Source: Piezodorus guildinii | Lineage: Eukaryota; Arthropoda; Insecta; Hemiptera; Pentatomidae | Length of the DNA: 64,000 bases | Assembly: GCA_023052935.1 (NCBI GenBank) | Contig: CM041295.1 | Coordinates: forward strand, 167,330,366-167,394,365 | Direction: 5' to 3' | Shown here: one piece after another, positions 53,560-64,000 of the stretch | Layout: every line of letters starts with the position of its first letter | How positions within the stretch are numbered: position 1 is the first letter of the stretch | Program-made: the position numbers and the translations under genes | The notes under the pieces: model-generated | Told to the model about the DNA's origin: nothing | The model's database searches: none | What the model saw: only the letters and a program-made list of their open reading frames with translations

Positions 53560-53885
53560 TACCTCTAAAACCCATGAAGAACCTTGGGTTCAGTTCTATT
53601 TAGAGATTCGTACTGTTTCTAAGCTAGCGGACTATGAGGTAATTAACCCTATATCCAAGTTCAGAATCATTGCTAACATTCTCTTTAAGTATGTTTTTGT
53701 ATTATAAAGTGGTAAACATCATTAAAATACATAATAAACATATATTCTGAATAATTTGGTGCAATTACTTTCAATAATCACCCAAGACTTCCCAAAAATG
53801 AAACCCCTATCAAATAGATTTAACTATAGCAGTACGTCCTTGACTGAGCCTGATATTGATTGATTTGCTATAGTTATTGTAAAGA
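53341..53885. repeat. Direct duplication with an internal 64-nt poly(A)
   Basis: 53343-53490 and 53740-53880 align over about 140 bp (AATAATTTGG, ATAATCACC-AAGAC, CTATCAAATAGA, AACTATAGCAGTAC). They lie about 400 bp apart. A run of A at 53492-53555 follows only the first copy. Confidence 0.8.
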
Positions 53886-54564
53886 CTCAAAAAAGATCAC
53901 AAAAAATAACAAAGTGTACTTCTATTAATTGATGAGATAATGCTAAGGATACATACCACCGACTTGGGATCCAGCTGAGGACTGACAGGAACTGTTTCCT
54001 AGTAGAGCGGGAACCACCCCTTCGACCTTTGCACAACCCCTAAATGCCATGTCTCCCCAACGACCCCTATTGTCGCCGATGACCTTCCGCAGTGACTCTG
54101 GGTACTCAACTGGATCCTCTGAGGGAGGTGTTACCTTTTTGCGGCATTGGCTTCCGAGGGAGAAATAATCACAATTAACTTTAGAAAACAGCCAGGATAA
54201 ATAATGTCCAATTCACTACTGGAATCGATACTTCTCCCATTGACCTCATCGGTAAATTAAATATGGAAAGTAGTTTCTACCAATTGATTTTCCCTTTAAA
54301 CCGGATTCGTTTCAATGTGTAAAATTTAATGGATCGTTATTTGCTGTGGGGCACTGTGTAAATCGTATAATTTATTGAATTACTAATATAACTCATTATA
54401 GATAACTGATTAAAAGAACCTGTTATTTTAACAGATTAACAGCATATTGTTTGTCAAATGATCTTAACTTGACAACCTCTGTACAACTCTCAGTACTGGA
54501 ACTAGGAACGTTTTCTACAGTTAATTTTAGTAAGGCTGGGTTATATTCCTTTATTCGTTGAACG
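53886..54564. other. No gene recognised; GC-richer patch at 53950-54170
   Basis: The GC-richer part has no long open frame and no family match that I can see. Confidence 0.45.
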
Positions 54565-54735
54565 ATGCAGCCATTTACCACAACACCTGTCAGACCTCAT
54601 CAACAGCAAACGCCGAGCCAGAGCATAATGGCAACGCACCCGCCACCCAGAAGATTGCTGCTCCTATAACTTTTATTGTAGAAAATTAAAGCGGGAGTTG
54701 GCGATCTTTCGTTCCAAATCCTACAATTCCTACTT
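54565..54735 (+). mobile_element. Internal Jockey-B ORF2 fragment
   Basis: About 165 bp match 45080-45240 almost exactly (CCACAACACCTG, CAACAGCAAACGCCGAGCC, AAGCGGGAGTTGGCGATCTT). Both ends are truncated and there is no poly(A). It is a scrap of the endonuclease-RT linker. Confidence 0.9.
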
Positions 54736-55139
54736 TTAATTTTAATCTAAATAGTATGTATATGGGGGTTAATGATAATAATAGCTTAAGTCAGTTTTGA
54801 AACGGTAGGAAAAATCTTGTAAGTCTTTTAACTCTTTTTGAACTAACACTCTTTATTTAATAGTTCTTAAATTTATTTTTAAAACAGAGGTAAATTTATC
54901 TTTCTTAACCTCGAGTCTCTGCGCATAGATGAATCGGAAAAGTAATATTTTTGTGCTGACATAGGTGATGCACAATATTAAACGTAATCTTTTTTAGTAT
55001 AGATGATAGTTGCAAGTGCACAGCAACAAAAGGTTGAAACAATGAATATGTGATAGTGAAAAGATAGATTTTAACAGAATTATTATTCATATCTATGAGC
55101 TTAATATGAATAATAATATAATAGTAATTGACCTATAAT
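54736..55139. other. No gene recognised
   Basis: AT-rich sequence. Confidence 0.5.
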
Positions 55140-55270
55140 GAGATACAATATGGAAATAAATATAATATTTGAAAATTTGAAGATGAGGCATAAGGTACCT
55201 CGAAACGTAATGTAATAATCATGTTTGATATGCTATGATAAATAAATATATAAACAAATAAGAAGAGAAT
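55140..55270 (+). repeat. Penelope-type tail with hammerhead-like motif
   Basis: At 55178-55210, AAGATGAGGCATAAGG continues through TACCTCGAAACGTAATG. GATGAGG and CCTCGAAAC can pair as stem II of a hammerhead-like core and are closer to the CUGAUGAG...CGAAAC consensus than the other copies. An AT-rich end follows. Confidence 0.5.
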
Positions 55271-56050
55271 GTTCCGATTAATATATTCATAAATGAAATA
55301 ATTAATGATTTAAACTTGTTTGCATGGATAAAAAACAAAATAAGAAAAAAGCAAAAATACTTTTAATAGAAAAACATTTTTTCAAACATAAACATTGTAA
55401 CATAGTTGTATAATATACCGTAGGAGAGCTAAAACTTTTTAAAAACGTGTTATATTATGTTCAAAGCTGTAAAAAAGAAAAAGGTAAAGGAAAGTGACGA
55501 ATAGCGGGTAAAATTAAGTGTTTGTTCTAAATAATAATCTAAATATATTTTTTAATCTGAAACACATATTTCCATAGAAACTCAATGTGATTTTTTAACC
55601 TTTTTTCAACTCTAACTTTTTTTAAGAGTTCTTAAATTGGTTTTAACAGAGAAGATAAGTGAAAGTCGTGCGTGGGGCACAGATTTATATATATATTACA
55701 GCTAATATAAATATACAGTAAAACTTTTATAATGAATTATTTTTGATCATATGGCATACATATTAATGACAATGGCTGAAGCAATTGTATAATAATTTTC
55801 ATAATTTATATATTGGAATGAATGCATGAAAAACTAGACCTGCTCGTAGCTGGAAACAACAATACTAAAAGCATATCATTCCCACAACCTTCAAACTCAG
55901 CTCCGGCCTTGGCAGTTTTATTCCAATTGCTGTCTCTATACATCCCAATGTAGTGTCTGAGTTAAGGACAATTGTTGCTGTTGGTCAAAAATTTAGTAAG
56001 CTTTATCTTAATCTTTAAAAATATAATAATTTACCACAATGCATAGTTGA
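55271..56050. other. No gene recognised
   Basis: AT-rich sequence. Confidence 0.5.
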
Positions 56051-56400
56051 AAATTTGGTGCGGGAAACACACGACTTTCACTTACCTCGGCCGTTAAAAT
56101 TAATCTAAGAAATATTAAATTAACTTCAGCTTTGTTGGAAACGTATGATTTAAATTAAATAATATATTAAGAAAAAATTATGATGTATAACAATAAGAAA
56201 TAAGTTTAAGCCCTATTCGTCACTTTACATTAAACTATTATAATTTCTAAATAATATAATATTTTTCTAAAAACTCTAGCTTTCTAACAACGGTATATTA
56301 TACATCCATATTACTCTTCTTATGTACGGAAAATCACATTAAAAATATTTTTTCTCTTTTCTTCTTTAGTTGGTTATCGAATTATTTCAAAATTTACATT
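56051..56400 (+). repeat. Rep-2 dispersed repeat, copy 3
   Basis: Matches 39695-39770 at its start (ACACACGACTTTCACTTACC) and 47389-47520 at its end (TCTAGCTTTCTAACAACGGTAT and a TTGGTTATC block). It shows what an uninterrupted Rep-2 looks like across both LINE insertion points. Confidence 0.7.
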
Positions 56401-56915
56401 ATATGGCTCTCAACCACACACACTTACGATGCGTTCGTAATTATTGTTTTAAAAAAATTACCTCTCCCCCAAAATTTGAGGGCTTACGTTACAAGAGATG
56501 TAGAATCCAAAAAACGAATTAGAAGCGGCTTTTATCCAAAACTACTGCACTGATTTATTTGAAACTGGGCATAGAAAAAGAAATGGAATTTTATCCATAA
56601 ATATGCCTATAAATCAGTTATGTTTAAAAAAAAATATATATAAATACTGCCTATGTTATACGCTTGTAACTCCGTCATTTTCGAAGATAGAGAACAAAAT
56701 CTATAAAGTTTTAGAATCAGTATACCGCTATTAATTATAAAAGAGAAAACAAAAATGAAATTTCAATTATATATACGCCCGTAACTCAGTTGTTTTTAAA
56801 GATAAATAAATAAATACCAATAATTTGCAACGTTTTTTATTTAACAACCAAAACATTCACTAGAAATAATTTATATTCTAGAACAACGTTCGCTGGGTCA
56901 GCTAGTTTTACATAA
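56401..56915 (+). repeat. RTE/Helitron-type dispersed repeat 3' part
   Basis: Degenerate noncoding sequence that ends AACGTTCGCTGGGTCAGCTAGT near 56907. A GGGTCAGCTAGT end is common in insect RTE-related or Helitron-related repeats, and Helitrons end in CTRR. The assignment is by pattern only. Confidence 0.4.
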
Positions 56916-57756
56916 TTTTATTAAAACACATTCTATTTTTTAAATACTATTTATTCAATTTTTTTTTTTATTTTTTTTTTTTAAGTGAGGCAGTTTAGTT
57001 TATGATTAGCCCCACGGTTAAAAATGAGGGAAATTGTTTTCGGGACTTTTTTTTTGTCCAGTTCAGTTTAAGTGCTTTGACATTAAAATAAAATCGGCTA
57101 ATTGGCTTTGAGGAATGTGAGACGGGTGAGGTGAATGAATGTAGTAAGCTGATCACTTACTGACCCTATCCAAGGCCCCTCACTTCCCAGCCTTCACCGC
57201 TCTGTCTAGGAAAGGTCTTAATCCGGCATGCCTTATCTTAACATCCACGAGTTTTACAAGTCTAGAACAAAGTACCTTCTATCATGATTTTTTGTATTGT
57301 AATTTATAACTGTATTAAATTAATACAATAAGTAAATGTGAAGTATTAATGCATAACATAAAAATGGCTTGTGTAAGAACTATTCTTTGCTAAGTTCAAT
57401 GGAACCCAACAACTTTGTTTTGCGTATCCCTTCATTTAATCAATAAAAAATTAAAGTATATAGGCAAGCACACACTAAATTAAAAAAAAAAATCTAGCAT
57501 ATACATGTATTCAATTCCACCTAAAGAACACTTGAAGGGCGCGCTTGAAAATTGCAGTTATTTTCGAAAGCTACCAAGTTAATATTTAATTTCATTCCAA
57601 ATCATACTAAACCATCTGCTTCCATAACGTTAAAAACTATTTTAAGTTTTAACGTAAAAATAATCAATTCACTTGACTAAACAAAAATAAAAATGATTTA
57701 GTAGATATTCTAAATCATCGTATTAATTTAAGATCCTTAATGTTACATTTATTTTA
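56916..57756. other. No gene recognised
   Basis: A GC-richer part at 57110-57240 resembles 63720-63870 in tone (CCCTATCCAAGGC-type sequence) but no structure could be fixed. Confidence 0.45.
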
Positions 57757-58305
57757 GACATTCCATTCAAATTTTCCAAATTCCATCAGAACCTCATTTA
57801 TCATCCTAGTCCTCTCGCATCATCTCTATCCAGCTTCACTCATCCATGCAACTCTTCTAGAAGTTGGAAACGGCAGTAGCCCTGAGACATTGTGTATATA
57901 GCTATGCTGGAGTTTTGACACTGATAAGATTCTCTTCTCATGTTTGTGGCTACGGTGCCCTCATTGAACTTCCGCTGGCTCCCACCAGTGCTGAGAGGGA
58001 GGCGCTGGGATCTCTCGGATTCTGCTTGTCCTTCCACATGCCGGGTCTAGGGTTCCCCAGCAGATTGTGAATATTGTATGTAAGTATGAGTGTGTTCGTC
58101 CTTATTCAGTTATTTGTTAACCTAGTATTTATTTAATTTATAAATTTTGTTATTATATACCTTTATTTATTTTTGTTTTATGCAATTTGACTTTCCTTTT
58201 TTTTATACTGTAAATGTTGTATGAATGTGATCTTGTTGCAATATTGTTATTGTCCAATGAGACAACTTGTAATATATCTGAATAAATAAATTAAAAAAAA
58301 AAAAA
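57757..58305 (+). mobile_element. Jockey-B LINE 3' end, 5'-truncated
   Basis: Starts in the last ORF2 codons (FKFSKFHQN-type sequence, equal to 46726-46770) and continues through the terminus and the 3' UTR to AATAAA and a 13-nt poly(A) at 58292-58304. It is clearly more diverged from 46726-47387 than the fragment at 54565-54735. Confidence 0.85.
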
Positions 58306-58390
58306 TAGTAGGTCCTGAGGCCATTGTTTTTTTGTTTTTTTTAACATCGCCTTGGATGGTTATCAGGAACTGGATGTTAAGAGGGCCCTT
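58306..58390 (-). mobile_element. Jockey-A LINE terminal fragment
   Basis: The reverse complement carries CCATCCAAGGCGATG and AATGGCCTCAGGACCTACTA. These equal the last ORF2 codons of Jockey-A (compare 13665-13710), with an A-rich insert. It abuts the poly(A) of the Jockey-B end. Confidence 0.6.
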
Positions 58391-58479
58391 AAGTGATATT
58401 ACAAATTATTTTACTATAAACAAAATAAGGAGCATTTAGGTCATTAGGGGGGATAAGATGGTTTAGTAGAGCCCAAGAA

Positions 58480-59060
58480 GTAAGAGTAGGATAATTAATA
58501 GCTCAAATAAAATGCTTCTTTACAGAACCCTAATACGGCCAGTGTTAAAATATCTGGTTTATAGGCCTGGATTATCTCCAAATCAGATGTGCAAGCTCCC
58601 TTAATTCATAAAAGAAAAATATCAGGATCATGATCAAAGACAGGTGTGGAGAAGAAGATAGAACCAAGAGTTGTATGAGGTGTTCAAAGGACTGAATGTT
58701 TACCATTGAATATTTATGGTGAGGCTAAGATGGGCTGCTGATGCTCGCATGACATAACGAGAAAGACTACGGCGGAAGCTGTGAATCTGACAAAAAGACG
58801 AGGAAGAACAAAACTTGGATGGAAGGACGGCTCAAGACGGGTTCTGCTAGTCACATGCGCATGCCAAGTTGTGAGGCTCTGTAAAAAACGAATGACTAAA
58901 AAGTTAATATGCGCTGAACTGGCGGGTTGGCGTTCAAGAAGTAGGCCGAGACGTATGTGGGAGAATGTGTTAAGTCGTATCTCGGGGGTTTGTGGTTGGA
59001 AGGTAGTCATTGGATTAAAATGTGATGAAAATTTTAATTCCATTCTTTCTCTGATATTGT
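58480..59060 (+). pseudogene. RTE-type LINE C-terminal fragment
   Basis: The region near 58515-58570 encodes a degenerate LIRPVLKYL-type thumb end. The C-terminal strings R-L-R-W-A-A-D-A-R near 58720 and RRGRTKLGWKDG near 58795, then RPRRMWEN (58945), are those of RTE-type elements. Several frames are needed and no RT core remains. A 146-codon frame on the opposite strand (58714-59154) is a shadow. Confidence 0.65.
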
Positions 59061-59608
59061 TTTTCCTAACAAGCTTTATCCTAAAAATTCTAGAAGAGCT
59101 TGATAAATCCATACACTGATAAACATTTTTCCTGAACCTCTCTTGAGGGTTCAAACCTCAGAGTCTTGATGTTGCCCAGCCTTACCAAGGATATTACAGA
59201 GGAGAGAATTTAGCAAGCCAATAACCTTTATATTATTGCTGATTCTTTCCAATTACGAGCCAATCTAGCACAAATGTTTCACTATCGATATTTGCAACGA
59301 CTGGGCCGCTCGATTCATCATCTTATCTGCACATATCCTATACTCCTTACTTTTATTGTTAAAATATAATTTACCTTAAAGACTTTTTTTAATAACTAAT
59401 TCGATTACAATACAAAAATAAAAGTAAAGTGATAAGTTACGGCATTTTTTAAATATCTGAAATTTATTTGAAATTGAGGATTATAAAAGCGTTCTATAAA
59501 AGAACCGGAAAAACAAATATAACCTCTCTTTAAAATGCACTTAGACACTTTCCTTAAGCGCAAGAAATTCCTAAAATGATCTTCTCGTTTTTCATATTAA
59601 TGCTTGTT
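59061..59608. other. No gene recognised
   Basis: AT-rich sequence up to the RTE insertion. Confidence 0.5.
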
Positions 59609-59976
59609 AAAACCTACAATTTGGCGTAGGGAGGTGGCGGTCCCATCGCCCGGTCACCAGATCGCAAGCAGCCTCTGGTCCTCCAGGTTGGAGGAACACT
59701 TACACTGACACTCACTCAGTACACTTAATTCAGCACACTACACACACCCTACACTTACAGACTAAGGACATTTACATTACACACCCTAGGGTCACCTTCC
59801 CTAGGTAGCCGCCCCGGAAGGGGAGCTGGTCGGGAAGCTCAAGAAGGCATTCCCTTCACCCGACTCGGGGAGCAAGGGTTGATCGCCCTTCCTCCTTAAA
59901 TCTTTCAATCTTCAGTCCTCAAAGAGAAACAGCCAGACAGTCACAACGGAATAGACCTAGGATTCGCCATAATGAC

Positions 59977-61422
59977 CTACGTTTTGGACACTGGAATGTA
60001 CTTTCATTATGCAGACTGGGGCTGCTTCGGCAACTCCTAAACATAACAGATGCATACAGATTAGACTTAGTTGCCATTAAGGAAGTGATACGGATTGGAC
60101 ATGGAATACTCGAGAAACGGCATCATACAATATATTATAGTTGCCACAAGGAACAGCACTCTTTCGGTACAGGATTTATTGTGAGAGGTAAATTAAGAGG
60201 AATGGTGATCGGTTTTAAACCGATTAGTCCTAGATTATGTATGCTACGCATCAAAGGAAGATTTCAGAACTTTAGTGTCTTCAGCTGCCATGCGCCGACA
60301 GAAGTATCAACATATGATGAAAAAGAAGCATTCTATGAAGCACTAGACAAAGCTTATGATGATGCTCCCAAAAATGATATTAAAATTATGTGTGGTGATT
60401 TCAATGCCAAGGTTGGAAAAGAAGAGGTGTATTTACCAACAATAGGAAAATATAGCTTGCACGACGAGACCAACGATAATGGTCACCGTCTCATAAGCTA
60501 TGCAACAGCTAAAAATATGATCATTGGAAGCACTTATTTTCCAAGCAAAAAAATTTGTAAAGGAACCTGGAGATCCCCGGATGGAAAAACTGTAAATCAA
60601 ATAGATCACATTTTTATATGTGGCAGGCATCGGTCTAATTTAATCAGCACCCGAGTTTATAGGGGTGCAAATATTGACTCGGACCACTATCTAACTGTGT
60701 CTAAAATCAGGGCTAAAATCTTGAAGGGGACAAGGAGCAGAACAAAAGTCCCGGGAAGAATTGATGTTGCAAAGCTCAAAGAGCCAGAAAAGTGTACAAA
60801 TTATCAGCATCGATTAGGTAATGAACTTAAGGCCCATTCGAGAAGAAGAGATGATAACGAGAATATAGAAGAGCACTGGGAAGCTTGCTTGAATGCCATC
60901 AAGAAAGCAGCAAAAGAGGTGCTTGGCGTTAAAGAGTGTGTACAGCAGAGACCATCCTGGTTTGATAAAGAATGTGCCCAAGCAACGGAGGCAAAGAATG
61001 CGGCATACAAGGATATGATCCAAAGAAAGCACACAAGAGGATCAACAGAACAATATAGAGAATTCCGGAAGAAAGAGAAAAAGCTTCACAGGCCGAAGAA
61101 AAGGACATGGCACCGCAAGCAGCTTGAAGAGATAGAAGAGTTGAGAAGCACTTCAGAGATCTCTAAGTTTCATGAGAAAATCAGCCGTACCACAATAGGG
61201 TTTAAACCTAAAGTTAGGGCTTGTAAAGCTGAGGATGGAAGACTGTTGACCGAAAAAGATACTATAATGTCAAGATGGAGTCGGCATTTTGAGACAATCC
61301 TAAATCAGAATGCCCGGGAAAAAATTGAAAAACCAAGCTGGTTTGATGAAAATAGAAATGGTATTGATGAGCTAGATCCACCAGAGTTCGAGGAAATGAT
61401 GGAGGCAATTGAAAAATTGTAA
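59977..61422 (+). pseudogene. RTE ORF, endonuclease and linker (premature stop)
   Basis: The frame is open from 59809 but has no ATG before 60085. Endonuclease homology starts at LRFGHWNVLSL (59977), so translation may start upstream at a non-ATG codon or the ATG was lost. Catalytic residues seen are Asn in HWNV, Glu in VAIKEVIR, Asp and Asn in CGDFNAKVG, the RSPDGKTVNQIDHIF block, and SDHYLTV. A basic linker precedes the RT. The ORF is cut by TAA at 61420-61422 within the RT entry block (NNKSPGEDGIPAE follows in the same frame). Confidence 0.88.
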
Positions 61423-62412
61423 AATAATAAGTCTCCGGGTGAAGATGGGATCCCGGCAGAATTATTTAAGAAAGGGACAGAACCCTTACATAAAGAAATG
61501 TATAATATTATACTTTCCATATGGGTCAATGAGAAAATGCCTAAGCGATGGAGAAAAGGAATTATATGCCCTATACATAAAAAGGGAGACTTACTTGAGG
61601 GTGCAAATTATCGAGGTATTACCTTAATCCAGTGTGCATATAAAGTACTGTCTAATATTCTTCACAAGAGGCTCATACCATTTGCCGAAAGAGAGGTAGT
61701 AGACTACCAGGCAGGTTTTCGCAGCGGGAGGTCAACGGTGAACCAGATCTTCAGCCTTAGGACCATCCTCGAGAAAGCAATAGAATATAAAATGCCCACG
61801 CATCACCTCTTCATAGATTTCAGAATGGCATATGATAGCATCAAACGAGACAAACTCTATGAGGCTATGAGGGAGTTAGGAGTACCTTCTAAATTGATAC
61901 GCCTGGTTGCAATGACTATGGATGAAACCAATTGTGTAGTCCGAATGCAGGGGGAACTCTCCCCAGAATTCAAGACTTTAAGAGGCCTAAGACAAGGGGA
62001 TGCCCTAGCATGCATATTGTTCAATTTGGTTCTAGAGAGGATTGTTCGGCAGTCTAAAATCCAAACGAAGGATACAATTTATAATAGACTTTTACAACTG
62101 TTAGGACATGCAGATGATTTGGATATTGTCGGGCGTTCATTTTCAGCATTGCAGGAGGCATTTTTATCATTGATGGAGGCGGGAGATGAAATGGGACTGT
62201 GCATCAACGAAGAGAAAACTAAATATATGAGGACTGGTGAGTCCACAAACAATGGAATCCAGGAGTTTGTGGAAATGGGTCCTTATAAATTTCAGAAAGT
62301 AAATAGTTTCACTTATTTAGGAAGTATTGTTTGCGCTTCTAATGATGTGTCCCTCGAAATAAAGAAAAGAATATTCAATGCCAATAGATGCTATTTTGGG
62401 TTGCCTCATTAG
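61423..62412 (+). pseudogene. RTE ORF, reverse transcriptase
   Basis: Continues in frame after the stop with NNKSPGEDGIPAELFKKG, RGITLIQCAYKVLSNIL, DYQAGFRSGRSTVNQIFSLR, HHLFIDFRMAYDSIKRDKL (motif A), LRGLRQGDALACILFNLVLE (motif B) and LLGHADDLDIVGR (motif C, HADD at 62107-62118; the family usually has an aromatic residue before ADD). The thumb is INEEKTKYM and SFTYLGSIV. The frame breaks at GLPH (62401-62412), where a segment linking the thumb to LIRPVLTYASETW has been deleted. Confidence 0.9.
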
Positions 62413-62845
62413 GCCAGTATTGACGTATGCCTCTGAAACATGGACTGTATCAAAGACCAAAGAAAAAGACATAGCAGTCTTTGAAAGAATGCTATTACGG
62501 AGGATTTTCAGAGGAATTTATGTGAACGGCCAATGGAGAAGGCGTACTAACAAAGAAGTGTACGAAATGTTTGGGGAGCCTGATATAGTTTCCTGGATGA
62601 AGATAAACAGACTTAGATGGGCCGGGCATGTGGCGAGAATGAGTAGCAAAGATCCTATTAAGAGATTGCTCGAAGGAAACCTGGACCGTAGCAGAGGAAG
62701 AGGACGACCGAGACTGCGATGGTCGGATGCTGTGGCTCAAGATGCGAAGAATATCTTGAACGTCCGAGACTGGAGGGCAACTGCATTAAATAGAGCCACC
62801 TGGCGAAGGCTCCTTGAGGAGGCTAAGACCCACATAGGGTTGTAA
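62378..62845 (+). pseudogene. RTE ORF, C-terminal region after deletion
   Basis: From LIRPVLTYASETW onward (about 62405) the frame encodes FERMLLRRIFRGI, RLRWAGHVARMSSKDPIKRLL and RGRPRLRWSDAVAQDAKNIL. It ends at 62843-62845. This is the standard C-terminus of RTE proteins. Codons before 62405 are out of the natural frame. Confidence 0.88.
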
Positions 62846-62878
62846 TGCTATTAAATAAATAAAATAAAACCTACAATT

Positions 62879-64000
62879 GGTGTTGCCAGTATTTTTAAGG
62901 AAATTGATAATATACAAGTACTTATGTATAATTATTTTATATTTTTTTATTTAAACAAAAGATTATATATTTTTTGTAGTGAAGTACTTTTAAAAAATAT
63001 TATTTAAACTATTTTATTACAATGTGATGTAAATATGTTTAGTTATTTATTTGTAATTTGTTCCATTGTCATAAGCATTGTATTTTCATCGGGCTTATAA
63101 TTATTCAAGATTTTCATTTTACAGATTAATATTTATTTTCATTGTGATTTTAATTATTTCATATTATTTAATTATTCATTTTTTTTAATATTGCATAATT
63201 ATTTACTTTCCTTATGACGCACACGTTTTTAATTAGCCTTTAAATTATTTTTTCTATTATAATATTATTTATTTTCACTGCAAATTATGCATTTTTAATT
63301 AGTTCATTGTAAATGTACTATTTTTTTTTTTCAATATGATGAACATGTTTTCGCAATTATTGAGTTTTTCACGTTTTTTCTTTTTTAAAAAGCTATAACT
63401 TCATTTTCAACATTACGTATATATCTTAAATTATTTTATTTTATTATTAAATAATATTTATTTTTATTGTGGCGTACTTATTTTTCCATTGGCGAACATG
63501 GTTTGTTCTGTATTTTTTTATTTGAAAAAAAAAGCTAACAATCAAATCTCACTTACTAATCTTTTTGAATGACAACTAGTATTTTTTTAAAATTAAAATA
63601 ATTATTATATTTTAAGAAATATATTAAAATCTTGACATATTAAGGCTTTTATTACTGAGATAAAATATATCATTAGCTTATTTTATTGGTTCACTTCATT
63701 AATTTAAGTATATGAAACGAGAAAAGAAAGGTGAATGGCTATTTGGCCTAGCTCGCAACTCATTTGTCCCTCCATTAGTGAGATAATAAATGACTTTAAG
63801 GCGGGCTCATTGAGGGATGTAGGCCACCTTTCCCACAATCTCCCGACCCAATCCAGGCTCCTATAAAAAAAGTTTGCCTATGAAAAACTGAAGAAAAAAA
63901 TTTTGCTATGTGTCACAGTGGACAGTGAACGACATACTTATTTTTTATCTTGATTAACTTTAGCCAACAATTGTTTGTGGTGTAATTTCGATACGATATT
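62879..64000. other. AT-rich stretch, nothing firm
   Basis: No coding sequence. A GC-richer block at 63720-63870 (CTCATTGAGGG, CCCGACCCAATCC) may be part of an unrecognised SINE or repeat. Confidence 0.5.

Larger units (their letters stand above)
59622..62865 (+). mobile_element. RTE-type LINE, copy 3, nearly full length
   Basis: A perfect 13-bp duplication, aaaacctacaatt at 59609-59621 and 62866-62878, flanks a 3.24-kb element. It has a GC-rich 5' UTR (59622 to about 59950), one ORF encoding endonuclease plus RT, a 3' UTR of only about 20 bp, and an AATAAATAAAAT end. This compact structure is typical of RTE elements. Lesions are a stop at 61420-61422 and an internal deletion near 62400. Confidence 0.92.

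Noticed and set aside
58714..59154. 146-codon minus-strand frame
   Set aside because: It is the antisense shadow of the RTE-type fragment and has no family-like sequence.

Overview
The window is AT-rich animal DNA with no intact host gene that I can recognise. Nearly all recognisable content is retrotransposon debris. Two different Jockey-clade LINE families point to an arthropod, because that clade is essentially arthropod-restricted. Penelope-like, RTE-type, CR1-like, RNase H-bearing LINE and Ty3/gypsy (Mag-like) remnants and tRNA-derived SINEs also fit an insect or other arthropod with a large, repeat-filled genome. This assignment is inference from repeat content only. There are no operons, CRISPR arrays or prokaryotic features.

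Layout. 1-1.2 kb: unannotated DNA with a compact GC/CCAAT-box island (540-705). 1.2-8.5 kb: a noncoding dispersed repeat (called Rep-1 here) holding a Penelope-like element in a head-to-head inverted arrangement (1438-5964) and an internally deleted Jockey-A copy with a perfect 16-bp target-site duplication (6168-8300). 8.6-11.7 kb: an array of diverged noncoding repeats (Rep-3) with 28-bp subrepeats and a 168-bp Penelope-tail insertion with a 16-bp duplication. 12.4-12.9 kb: an unexplained patch of higher GC. 13.2-22.5 kb: Jockey-A, CR1-like and Jockey-B 3' ends, with three junctions that have target-site duplications or chimeric breaks, then a Rep-2 copy. 22.7-29.3 kb: a tRNA-related SINE, a dead Mag-like gypsy element on the minus strand, and a dead RTE-type LINE. 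30.9-36.2 kb: a CR1-like 3' end, a TATA-bearing GC patch, a second Rep-1 copy and a second RTE-type LINE. 36.9-39.7 kb: a third Jockey-A copy.

39.7-47.9 kb is a clean nest. One Rep-2 repeat was split first by an RNase H-bearing LINE (39844-42448, 15-bp duplication) and again by a nearly intact Jockey-B element (42569-47387), whose only obvious lesion is one extra G. 48.6-54.7 kb: two CR1-like copies, SINEs (one with a 13-bp duplication), a 400-bp-spaced duplication and an internal Jockey-B scrap. 55-59 kb: a Penelope-type tail, Rep-2, an RTE/Helitron-type dispersed repeat, a Jockey-B 3' end and an RTE scrap. 59.6-62.9 kb: a nearly full-length RTE element with perfect 13-bp duplications, one in-frame stop and one internal deletion. 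The rest is AT-rich DNA in which I see nothing.

How the parts work together: the nonautonomous pieces (SINEs, 5'-truncated LINE ends, the internally deleted Jockey-A, the mini Penelope tail) depend on enzymes encoded by the autonomous families. Jockey-B and the last RTE element are the youngest-looking sources here. The most unusual signals are the Penelope-derived hammerhead-like motifs scattered at six loci, especially the 168-bp foldback insertion at 10653-10820.
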